From positions 1-64,000 of the forward strand of contig NZ_PYXZ01000008.1 in NCBI RefSeq assembly GCF_003057875.1: 64,000 nucleotides of DNA, read 5' to 3'. Within the stretch, counting starts at the first letter, position 1; every line of letters starts with the position of its first letter. Shown piece by piece: positions 42,687-49,751 of this stretch. The position numbers and the translations under genes are program-made. This DNA is from Nocardioides currus (GTDB taxonomy: Bacteria; Actinomycetota; Actinomycetes; Propionibacteriales; Nocardioidaceae). The notes under the pieces were generated by a model, which searched no databases, was not told the DNA's origin, and saw only the letters and a list, made by a program, of their open reading frames with translations.

Positions 42687-43610
42687 GTGGACCCGCTGCT
42701 CGTGATCACCAACTCCGACGCGGGCACCGCCGACCAGGAGAACCTCGAACTGGCGCTCGCGGTGCTGCGCGAGTCGGCGTCCGTCGAGGTCGCCGGCACC
42801 CGCAACCCGGGCGAGCTCGACGGCGTGCTGCACCGGGCGGGGTCGCGACGGATCGTGGTGGCCGGCGGGGACGGGAGCCTGCACGCCGTGGTCGCCGCCC
42901 TGCACAAGCGCCACGAGCTGGCCGGGAAGACGCTGGCGCTGCTGCCGCTCGGGACCGGCAACGACTTCGCCCGTGGGACCGACATCCCCCTCGACGTCGA
43001 GGACGCCGCCCGCCTCGTGCTGACCGGGGAGTCCCGCCCGGTCGACCTGATCGTCGACGAGACCGGCGAGATCGTGGTCAACAACGTGCACGTGGGCGCG
43101 AGCGCGCAGGCGAGCCGTCGCGGCCACCGCTGGAAGACCCGGCTCGGCTCGGTGGGGATCGGCAAGGTCAACCTCGGCAAGCTCGGCTACCCCATCGGCA
43201 CCCTGCTCTCCGCGACCATGCCGCCCAGCCATCGGCTCCGGGTCGAGATCGACGGGACGGTGGTCAACGACCTCGACCGGCCCCTGCTGATGGTCTCCGT
43301 CGGCAACGGCACCAGCGTCGGCGGCGGCACCGAGCTGACGCCCGAGGCCGACACGGAGGACGGCGTCCTCGACGTGATGATCTCGCGCGCGGTCTCCCCG
43401 ACGGCCAAGGTCGGCTACATCCTGCAGCTGCGCAAGGGCGAGCACCACGAGCGCGACGACGTGCTCTACCTGCGCGGGCGCGAGGTCTCCGTCACCGGCG
43501 AGGAGTTCTGGGTCTCGGCCGACGGGGAGATCTACGGACCCGAGCGGTCGCGGACGTGGCGGCTCGAGCGGGCGGCGTACGAGATGGTGCTGCCGCCCAC
43601 CGGGGGCTGA
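42687..43610 (+). CDS. Diacylglycerol kinase family lipid kinase
   Basis: The 307-aa protein belongs to the DagK/YegS/sphingosine-kinase fold. The nucleotide-binding glycine loop is [17 protein letters not shown] near residue 55, followed by [15 protein letters not shown], the family hallmark. The C-terminal beta-sandwich holds [31 protein letters not shown] and ends SADGEIYGP. It probably phosphorylates diacylglycerol or a related lipid at the membrane. GTG 42687 is the first codon after the hexamer and spacer and lacks a Shine-Dalgarno. Confidence 0.88.
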   Translation: MDPLLVITNSDAGTADQENLELALAVLRESASVEVAGTRNPGELDGVLHRAGSRRIVVAGGDGSLHAVVAALHKRHELAGKTLALLPLGTGNDFARGTDIPLDVEDAARLVLTGESRPVDLIVDETGEIVVNNVHVGASAQASRRGHRWKTRLGSVGIGKVNLGKLGYPIGTLLSATMPPSHRLRVEIDGTVVNDLDRPLLMVSVGNGTSVGGGTELTPEADTEDGVLDVMISRAVSPTAKVGYILQLRKGEHHERDDVLYLRGREVSVTGEEFWVSADGEIYGPERSRTWRLERAAYEMVLPPTGG

Positions 43611-43613
43611 ACC

Positions 43614-44606
43614 TCAGAGCCAGCCGCGCCGCACCGCCTCGGCCCCGGCCTGGAAGCGGGTGTCGACGCCCAGCTCGACCATCAGCGCGGCGATGCGGCG
43701 CCGCACGGTCCGCAGGCTGATCCCGAGCTTGCGCGCGATCGCCTCGTCCGGCGAGCCGGCCACGAGCTGCTCCAACAGGAAGCGCCGCAGGTCCGGCCGG
43801 GCCTGGCCGCTGTCCAGCTCGGGGACCGGGGTCGCGACCGCCCACAGGGCCTCGAACCACAGGGTCAGCGCGGCGACGACGGACCGCTGGCGGATGTGCA
43901 CGCGGGGCTCGTCGGCGTAGCCGATCGGCTCCGGCAGGACCGCGTGCGCGTCGCCGAGGATGAACATCCGCGTCGGCAGCTCGGAGATGACCCGGATCTG
44001 CTCGCCGACCCGGGCGCGGCTCCGCAGTGCCTCCGGCGCCTCGTTGAGCGCCCGGACGGGATAGATCGCCCGGGACCGCCGGCCGGCGGCCATCTGCTCG
44101 GCGACCATCTCGCCGACCACCGACTCGCGCGGCATCGCCCACGCGTCGGGGCGCAGCCAGAGCATGTCGCCGCTGCTCGTGCGCAGCATCTTCCGGATCA
44201 GTGCCAGCGCGTCACCGCCCGAGCTGAGCTCGCCGTCCAGGGCGTGCACCTCCGACAGCTCGCCCACCGACGGACGGGTCGAGGCCGCCACGAGCTGCGG
44301 CACCGTCCGCGCGAGGGCGTCGAGCCGGGCGGCGATCACGGCGGCGCGCCCGGCCTCCCCGCGCACGAGGTCGGAGATGACACCGGCCATCGTGGGCACC
44401 ACGAGCTTCTCCCCGTCGAGGCTGATCAGCCCCAGCTCGAGCAGCGGGGCGAGGTCACTCAGCAGGGTCGCGCGGTCGACCTGCAGCAGCTGGGCGACGC
44501 CGTCGATCGAGGCGCCCGCGGCCGGTGCGAGCTGGTAGTAGAGGCGTTCGGTGTCCCTGCTCAGACCCAGGGAGGTGAGCACGGAGGACGGACCGTCGAC
44601 AGCCAT
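43614..44606 (-). CDS. LuxR-type helix-turn-helix regulator with TrmB-like N-terminus
   Basis: The 330-aa regulator has an N-terminal winged-helix-like segment (about 10-75, LSRDTERLYYQLAPAAGASIDGVAQLL), a middle sensor region of about 180 residues, and a C-terminal LuxR-type HTH (SPDEAIARKLGISLRTVRRRIAALMVELG). This layout is frequent in Streptomyces and Nocardioides and has no known ligands. ATG 44606 follows TAACCT by seven bases (leaderless). Its stop is four bases from the stop of the convergent lipid kinase gene. It is divergent from lysS. Confidence 0.85.
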   Translation of the reverse strand: MAVDGPSSVLTSLGLSRDTERLYYQLAPAAGASIDGVAQLLQVDRATLLSDLAPLLELGLISLDGEKLVVPTMAGVISDLVRGEAGRAAVIAARLDALARTVPQLVAASTRPSVGELSEVHALDGELSSGGDALALIRKMLRTSSGDMLWLRPDAWAMPRESVVGEMVAEQMAAGRRSRAIYPVRALNEAPEALRSRARVGEQIRVISELPTRMFILGDAHAVLPEPIGYADEPRVHIRQRSVVAALTLWFEALWAVATPVPELDSGQARPDLRRFLLEQLVAGSPDEAIARKLGISLRTVRRRIAALMVELGVDTRFQAGAEAVRRGWL

Positions 44607-44613
44607 GACTGGC

Positions 44614-44619
44614 AGGTTA
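44614..44619 (-). promoter_or_regulatory. -10-like hexamer for leaderless LuxR-type regulator
   Basis: TAACCT precedes ATG 44606 by seven nt. Confidence 0.45.
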
Positions 44620-44848
44620 GTGCCACCGGCACCGAGGAGCCATGTGGCAGGGGACGGCCACCGCCAGAATGGACGCACGCGTTGGAGTCCGGTGTATCGC
44701 GGGGGTGTGTCACTGGACCGGCCGACAGGCCCGACGCGCAGGGCATCGGAGTCGCCGCAGGGGATGACTCCGGTGCCCTTGTCACGTCCTCAGCGGCCTT
44801 GACTAGCCTTGGCGCTCACGACGTCGAGCACACAGGAGCACAGCAGCC

Positions 44849-46567
44849 ATGTCACGAGGCGGGGCACGAGGCGGTCGGTCCGGCGAGCCCATCGACTGGG
44901 TGACGCGCGCGGCCGACGATGCCGTCCGCCACGCCGGTGAGGGCAACCTCGTCACGGTCGCCTCCGGTGCCAGCCCGTCCGGGCCGATCCACCTCGGCAA
45001 CCTGCGCGAGTTCCTGACGCCGCACTTCGTGGCCGAGGAGCTGCGGCGCCGCGGGGTGGCCGTGCGCCACCTGCACTCGTGGGACGACTACGACCGCTTC
45101 CGCAAGGTGCCCGCCGGGGTCCCCGCGGAGTGGGCCGACCACATCGGCCGCCCGCTCAGCGCCGTACCCGACCCGTGGGAGTGCCACCCGTCGTGGGCCG
45201 AGCACTTCAAGGAGCCGCTGCGCGCCTCGCTCGCCGAGATGGGCGTCCAGATGGACGAGGTCAGCCAGACGGTGATGTACCAGGCCGGCACCTACCGCGA
45301 GCAGGTGCTGCACGCGATCAGGCACCGCGACCGGATCGAGGAGGTGCTCGGGCGCTACCGCACGAAGGCCGCGCCGGAGACCCTCGCCGAGAGCGAGGAG
45401 GAGGCCGAGTCGCTGGCCGACTCGGTCGCCAACGAGGAGGAGCCCGCCGGCTCCGGCGACCTGGCCCGCTTCCCCTACAGGCCGTGGTGCGGCGAGTGCG
45501 GACGCGACACGACCGACGTGACGTCGTACGACGACGAGACCACCGTCCTCACCTACACCTGCCGCGTCGACGGCCACCAGGGCTCCACGACCGTGTCCGA
45601 GGAGGACGGCGGCAAGCTGGTGTGGAAGGTCGACTGGCCCATGCGCTGGGCGTGGGAGAAGGTCGACTTCGAGCCCGCCGGCCTCGACCACATGACGCCC
45701 GGCTCCAGCTACACGGTCGGGCAGGAGCTGGTCGCCTCGATCTTCGACTGGCAGGCCCCGGCGCGTGTCACCTACGCCTTCGTCGGCATCGCCGGCGTGC
45801 AGAAGATGTCGTCGTCGAGCGGCGGCGTGCCGACCCCGGCCGACGCCCTCGCGATCCTCGAGGCGCCGATGGTGCGCTGGCTCTACACGCGCCGCGCGCC
45901 CAAGCAGGCCTTCACGATCGACTTCGGCCCCGAGGTCGTGCGGTTGTACGACGAGTGGGACGCGTTGCGCCGCAAGGCCGCCGACCCCGCCAAGCGCGAC
46001 GTCGCGGTGCTGGCGTTCGAGCGCGCCTCGGCGACAGCCGACGGTCCGCTGCCGGTCCCGGACGTCGCCGTACCCTTCCGGACGCTGTCGTCGGTCGCCG
46101 ACGTCACCGCCGGCTCGGCCGACCTGATCAGCCGCGTCATCGAGCACCTCGGCTTCCCGCACGACACGGTCGAGCAGCTCGAGCCGCGGCTGGCGCGGGC
46201 GATGGCCTGGACGGCGTCGCTCCCGGCGGGCGAGCGGACCACGGTGCGCTCCGACCCCGACACCGACCGGCTGGCGTCGTTGAGCGAGGACGAGGAGCTG
46301 TGGTTGCGCATCTTCCTCGACCGGCTGCCCGACGAGCTCGAGCTCGACGAGGTGACCTCGGTCGTCTACGGCGTGCCCAAGGTCGCGCGCGGGCTCGGTT
46401 TCGAGGACGCCCCGACCGACCAGGTCAAGGCCGACCAGAAGGCGTTCTTCACGCTGCTCTACAACCTGCTCGTCGACGCCGACCGCGGTCCGCGCCTGCC
46501 CACGCTCGTCGTCGCGCTCGGGGCGGAGACCGTGCGCCGCCTGCTCGGCGCGCCCACCACGGCCTGA
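44849..46567 (+). CDS. lysS: Lysyl-tRNA synthetase, class I
   Basis: The 572-aa enzyme charges tRNA-Lys. It is the class I form found in archaea and some actinobacteria and spirochaetes, not the class II form. The HIGH equivalent is HLGN at 48-51 (ASPSGPIHLGNLREF) and the KMSKS equivalent is KMSSS at 319-323. A zinc-type insertion is visible as WCGECGRD with a later TYTCRVDGH. The 242-bp gap upstream contains no riboswitch or T-box that I recognise, and no confident promoter (TTGTCA at 44780 is 19 bp from TAGCCT). Confidence 0.92.
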   Translation: MSRGGARGGRSGEPIDWVTRAADDAVRHAGEGNLVTVASGASPSGPIHLGNLREFLTPHFVAEELRRRGVAVRHLHSWDDYDRFRKVPAGVPAEWADHIGRPLSAVPDPWECHPSWAEHFKEPLRASLAEMGVQMDEVSQTVMYQAGTYREQVLHAIRHRDRIEEVLGRYRTKAAPETLAESEEEAESLADSVANEEEPAGSGDLARFPYRPWCGECGRDTTDVTSYDDETTVLTYTCRVDGHQGSTTVSEEDGGKLVWKVDWPMRWAWEKVDFEPAGLDHMTPGSSYTVGQELVASIFDWQAPARVTYAFVGIAGVQKMSSSSGGVPTPADALAILEAPMVRWLYTRRAPKQAFTIDFGPEVVRLYDEWDALRRKAADPAKRDVAVLAFERASATADGPLPVPDVAVPFRTLSSVADVTAGSADLISRVIEHLGFPHDTVEQLEPRLARAMAWTASLPAGERTTVRSDPDTDRLASLSEDEELWLRIFLDRLPDELELDEVTSVVYGVPKVARGLGFEDAPTDQVKADQKAFFTLLYNLLVDADRGPRLPTLVVALGAETVRRLLGAPTTA

Positions 46568-46580
46568 CACACTGCTGGCC

Positions 46581-46913
46581 ATGTCGACCTCGCCGCGCGA
46601 CCCGCACGACATCCCCGATGACGCCGGGGTCGGGGAGCTGGCCGCCTACGTCGGGGAGGACGTCGGGCGGATCATCATGCTGCGCGTGGCGGCTCTCGCC
46701 GCCGTGCTCTCGCTCGTGGCCGGGGCGATGTCGGAGTCGGCGTCGGCGACCCTCAAGACGACCTGCCTGTCCGCCGGCGGGGCCGGCATCGTGCTCCTGC
46801 TGCTCGCCCAGCTGTTCCGCTGGCGACGCTCGCGCCAGTGGGTCGCGATCCTCCTGGTGACGCTCGTGTGCGTCGGTCTGCTCGTCGCGGTCTTCCTGGG
46901 GTCGCGCACCTGA
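46581..46913 (+). CDS. Small membrane protein with three helices
   Basis: The 110-aa protein has an acidic N-terminus with Asp/Pro (about 30 residues), then helices at about 33-50 (LRVAALAAVLSLVAGAM), 62-78 (SAGGAGIVLLLLAQLF) and 85-107 (WVAILLVTLVCVGLLVAVFL) separated by a WRRSR loop. It starts 13 nt after lysS and may be read with it. Function unknown. Confidence 0.65.
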   Translation: MSTSPRDPHDIPDDAGVGELAAYVGEDVGRIIMLRVAALAAVLSLVAGAMSESASATLKTTCLSAGGAGIVLLLLAQLFRWRRSRQWVAILLVTLVCVGLLVAVFLGSRT

Positions 46914-46977
46914 GGTTTTCCCGACGGTCCCACCGGGTAGTGGATGCGGCACCCACCCACGACCCGAGGAGACCACG

Positions 46978-47979
46978 ATGGCGGAGGCCAGGGAACCCAC
47001 CGGCGGAGGCGGGCAGCTGCGCGTCGACCTGCCCGAGCTGCGCGGCTACGCCACCGCCCTCGACGACGTCTCGCGCGACCTCGGCGGCTGCGAGGGCCTC
47101 GCCAACAGCTACTGCGTCGACGCGGACTTCGGCAAGATCGTCGAGGAGCTCACCAGCGACTACGCCGCGCTGCTGCCCCAGATGAAGGAGCTGCTCGCCG
47201 AGAACGAGACGGTGATGCGGCAGTATGCCGTGGCCACCGACCGGACCGTCGGCGACTTCGAGCGGACCGACGACGGCGTCGCCTCCCGGTTCCAGGGCGA
47301 CGGCATCGACGCCAGTCGGGGCTCGGCGTTCTTCGCCCTCGCCCCGGTGGGCGCCTCCGCGCCGTACGCGTCCGAGGGCGACCTGCCCGAGGTCTCGTTC
47401 GGCTTCGTGTTCGACAACCTGTGCTGGGCCCTCGAGAAGTTCTGCGGCTGGGACGTGCGCGGCGAGGTCACCGACTGGATCGCCGGCGACGTCGTGGGCC
47501 TGTCGACCCAGGCCAGCTGCTGGGAGATCGTGGGTGATCGTCTCGGCACCACCCGCGACAACCTCCGCACCGCCGACAGCCGCGTGCTGAAGACCTGGGA
47601 GGGGCTGGCCGCCAACCAGCACGCCGCCGGGATGATCGTCTGGGACACCGCGCTGACCGACCAGTCCGACTCGTTCAAGGAGCTCGGGCAGTCGCTCAAG
47701 GACCTCGCCAAGGAGTGCGTCAACGTCGCGCAGCTGGTCGTCGACTGCATCCGCCTGGCGGTCGACCTGATCGCCAGCGCGTGGGCGCTGCAGTACATCC
47801 CGGTCTACGGGCAGGTGAAGTTCGTCAAGAAGTGCTGGGACGCCTACAAGCGGGCCCAGAAGGCCATCGCCTACCTCAAGATGATCGTCTCGGCGCTGCG
47901 CTTCACCAAGTCCCTGATCGTCGTCATGGTCGACAAGCTCACCCCGACCATGCTGCCCGGGGAGCCGATCGGTGTCTGA
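46978..47979 (+). CDS. WXG100-like helical protein, candidate type VII secretion substrate
   Basis: This 333-aa protein is not assigned to a named family. It reads as two helical-hairpin segments: residues 15-100 (LRVDLPELRGYATALDDVSRDL and a long following helix) and 175-245, where W207-E-G209 gives a W-x-G turn between helices. The C-terminal part has two hydrophobic stretches (CIRLAVDLIASAWALQYIPVYGQV and AYLKMIVSALRFTKSLIVVMV). It has at least eight cysteines, unusual for a cytoplasmic protein. No signal peptide. ATG 46978 has GAGGAG about seven bases upstream. The next gene overlaps its 3' end by 8 nt. No ESX secretion genes are in view. Confidence 0.6.
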   Translation: MAEAREPTGGGGQLRVDLPELRGYATALDDVSRDLGGCEGLANSYCVDADFGKIVEELTSDYAALLPQMKELLAENETVMRQYAVATDRTVGDFERTDDGVASRFQGDGIDASRGSAFFALAPVGASAPYASEGDLPEVSFGFVFDNLCWALEKFCGWDVRGEVTDWIAGDVVGLSTQASCWEIVGDRLGTTRDNLRTADSRVLKTWEGLAANQHAAGMIVWDTALTDQSDSFKELGQSLKDLAKECVNVAQLVVDCIRLAVDLIASAWALQYIPVYGQVKFVKKCWDAYKRAQKAIAYLKMIVSALRFTKSLIVVMVDKLTPTMLPGEPIGV

Positions 47980-48337
47980 CGAGGTCAGGCGGGCCGCCCA
48001 GGAGTCCCGGCTCGGCTACGCCGAGCTCCACGCCGAGCTCGCGATGGCCCGCGCCGAGCTCGACGCCGCCCGCGCGCAGCCCATGTTCACGCAGGAGGAG
48101 AAGGAGCAGCTCCAGGAGGTCGCCCGGAGCGGCGCGATGGGCCGTGACATGCAGGAGTTCGCCGAGGACGTGCGCCGTGGGGACGCCGACTGGGAGAGCT
48201 TCATCCGCGGCCAGGACGGCCGCACCGCACTGCTCGAGGGGTTCGTCGACACCGCCCAGGAGGAGTTCGGCGAGGAGGCCGAGGCCGCCTTCGCGGAGTC
48301 CGAGGCCCCCGACGACGTCGAGGACCCGCGCCGCTAG
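47972..48337 (+). CDS. Small acidic helical partner of the WXG100-like protein
   Basis: The 121-aa protein consists of almost uninterrupted Ala/Glu/Arg-rich helix, possibly coiled coil in residues 5-45 (EVRRAAQESRLGYAELHAEL and AMARAELDAAR), and a highly acidic C-terminus (EEFGEEAEAAFAESEAPDD). No cysteine and no signal. GTG 47972 overlaps the upstream gene by 8 nt and has GGGGAG about eight bases before it. It could be a chaperone, an antitoxin-like partner, or a YbaB-like small helical protein. Not recognised. Its TAG stop forms part of the next promoter. Confidence 0.55.
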   Translation: MSDEVRRAAQESRLGYAELHAELAMARAELDAARAQPMFTQEEKEQLQEVARSGAMGRDMQEFAEDVRRGDADWESFIRGQDGRTALLEGFVDTAQEEFGEEAEAAFAESEAPDDVEDPRR

Positions 48338-48340
48338 GGT
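48335..48340 (+). promoter_or_regulatory. -10-like hexamer for leaderless 2OG oxygenase, overlapping an upstream stop codon
   Basis: TAGGGT is followed seven nt later by ATG 48348. The TAG (48335-48337) ends the upstream gene. Confidence 0.5.
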
Positions 48341-48347
48341 CGCAGCC

Positions 48348-49013
48348 ATGGACCGGCCCGGCGAGACCTCCGCCGCCCGGCTGCTCGCCCGGCCCGGCAC
48401 GGAGCAGGTCGTCACCCCGCAGCTGGACCTCTTCGTCGTGCGCGACTTCCTCTCCCGCGACGAGTGCGCCGCGCTGGTCGCACTGATCGAGGCGCAGCAC
48501 CGGCCCTCGACCCTGGCCGACCCCAACGGCGACGAGACGTTCCGGACCAGCTCCACCTGCGACCTGCCGCCGCACGAACCGGTCGTGGTGGCGTTGGCCG
48601 CCCGGCTCACCGAGACGTCCGGCATCGACCCGGCGCACGCGGAGCCGCTCCAGGGCCAGCGCTACGAGGTGGGCCAGCAGTTCAAGGCCCACACCGACTA
48701 CTTCCAGCCGGGCAGCGTCGACTACGACCTCCACTGCTCTGTCGCCGGCCAGCGCACCTGGACGTTCATGGCCTACCTCAACGAGGTCGAGGCCGGCGGC
48801 GAGACGCACTTCGCCTCGGTCGGGCGCGAGTTCCGGCCCGAGGCCGGCATGCTGCTCGTCTGGGACAACCACGGCCCCGACGGCGCCCTCAACCCGTCCA
48901 CCCTCCACCACGCCAGGCCGGTGCGCGCGGGCATGAAGTACGTCATCACGCAGTGGTATCGCGAGCGCCCGTGGGGCTGGGCGACGACGCCGACCACGGA
49001 CATGGAATCCTGA
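48348..49013 (+). CDS. 2-oxoglutarate/Fe(II)-dependent prolyl 4-hydroxylase-like oxygenase
   Basis: The 221-aa enzyme has a cupin-like double-stranded helix fold: iron ligands His-x-Asp in FKAHTDYF and distal His with the 2OG-binding Arg in LHHARPVRAGMKYVITQWYRERP. The N-terminal NFLSRDECAALVAL-type start (here VVRDFLSRDECAALVALIE) is typical of P4H-like proteins. It probably hydroxylates a protein or peptide side chain. It begins seven bases after TAGGGT (leaderless). The DUF3151 gene follows five bases later. Confidence 0.88.
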   Translation: MDRPGETSAARLLARPGTEQVVTPQLDLFVVRDFLSRDECAALVALIEAQHRPSTLADPNGDETFRTSSTCDLPPHEPVVVALAARLTETSGIDPAHAEPLQGQRYEVGQQFKAHTDYFQPGSVDYDLHCSVAGQRTWTFMAYLNEVEAGGETHFASVGREFRPEAGMLLVWDNHGPDGALNPSTLHHARPVRAGMKYVITQWYRERPWGWATTPTTDMES

Positions 49014-49017
49014 GGCC

Positions 49018-49431
49018 ATGAGCCACGTCGACCTCCTGGCCGGTCCCCCGCCCACCCACCTGCCGGAGGACCCGGCCGCCGCCGAGCTCGCCGCAGGCGA
49101 GACGCCGGCCGCGGTCGTACGCCGCCACCCCGACTCCCCCGCCGCGTGGGCCGGTCTCGCGGAGCAGGCGAGGACCGAGGGCGCCGACGACGTCACCGTC
49201 TACGCCTACTCGCGCGTCGGCTACCACCGCTCGCTCGACATGCTGCGCCGCAACGGCTGGAAGGGCCACGGGCCGGTGCCGTGGGAGCACGAGCCCAACC
49301 GCGGCTTCCTGACCTGCCTGGCGATCCTCGCGCTCGCGGCCCGGGCGATCGGCGAGACCGCCGAGTGGGAGCGCTGCTCCGGCTTCCTGCGGGACTCCAG
49401 CCAGACGGCGTACGACACGCTCCTCGGCTGA
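49018..49431 (+). CDS. DUF3151 family protein
   Basis: The 137-aa protein with Trp-rich, TPR-like helices (HPDSPAAWAGLAEQA, VTVYAYSRVGYHRSLDMLRRNGWKG, EHEPNRGFLTCLAIL) matches the actinobacterial DUF3151 family of unknown function, which commonly sits near fba and purA. Both genes are in this window but not adjacent here. Its ATG starts five bases after the oxygenase stop and they are likely cotranscribed. Confidence 0.82.
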   Translation: MSHVDLLAGPPPTHLPEDPAAAELAAGETPAAVVRRHPDSPAAWAGLAEQARTEGADDVTVYAYSRVGYHRSLDMLRRNGWKGHGPVPWEHEPNRGFLTCLAILALAARAIGETAEWERCSGFLRDSSQTAYDTLLG

Positions 49432-49443
49432 CCCCGACCCGTC

Positions 49444-49459
49444 GGTGACCCGGGTCACA
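49444..49459. promoter_or_regulatory. CRP/GlxR-like operator upstream of the DUF3311-symporter operon
   Basis: GTGA-CCCGGG-TCAC is a perfect 14-bp palindrome (49445-49458) and with flanks reads G-GTGA-N6-TCAC-A, nine of ten matches to the CRP/GlxR consensus TGTGA-N6-TCACA. It is centred about 27 nt upstream of the probable transcription start at 49479, over the -35 region. Confidence 0.55.
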
Positions 49460-49466
49460 CCGGTTG

Positions 49467-49472
49467 TAGCCT
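49467..49472 (+). promoter_or_regulatory. -10-like hexamer for leaderless DUF3311 gene
   Basis: TAGCCT is followed six nt later by ATG 49479 and lies just downstream of the CRP/GlxR-like palindrome. Confidence 0.45.
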
Positions 49473-49478
49473 GCTGGG

Positions 49479-49751
49479 ATGACACTCGGGAACGAACCGG
49501 ATCGTCCGCGCCCTGAAGACGGGCCCCCTGCGACCAACAAGCCCATGATGGTGGCGGCGGGCGTGCTGCTGGCCATCCCGATCATTGCGTTGATGTGGGT
49601 GCCGAGCTACGCCAAGGACGAGCCCGAGCTGTGGGGCTTCCCGTTCTTCTTCTGGTACCAGTTCCTCTGGGTCTTCCTCTGCTCGGCCATGACCTACACC
49701 GCCTACCGCCTGACGCTGGCGGCGCGCGGGATCTCGGCGGGCAAGCGATGA
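49479..49751 (+). CDS. DUF3311 small membrane subunit of a carboxylate symporter
   Basis: The 90-aa protein has a hydrophilic, Pro-rich first 22 residues, then two helices (MVAAGVLLAIPIIALMWVPSY and FFFWYQFLWVFLCSAMTYTAY). DUF3311 proteins pair with sodium:solute symporters of the MctP type, where the small subunit is needed for transport in characterised relatives. Its stop overlaps the symporter ATG (ATGA). The promoter is probably the hexamer at 49467 under the CRP-like site. Confidence 0.85.
   Translation: MTLGNEPDRPRPEDGPPATNKPMMVAAGVLLAIPIIALMWVPSYAKDEPELWGFPFFFWYQFLWVFLCSAMTYTAYRLTLAARGISAGKR

Noticed and set aside
44780-44810. sigma70-type promoter for lysS (TTGTCA, TAGCCT)
   Set aside because: The spacer is 19 bp and the -10 is poor. 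Kept out of the feature list for lack of support.
44607-44848. Lysine riboswitch or T-box before lysS
   Set aside because: Only a short imperfect hairpin (CGGAGTC/GACTCCG) is present. No conserved riboswitch or T-box sequence was recognised in the 242 bp.
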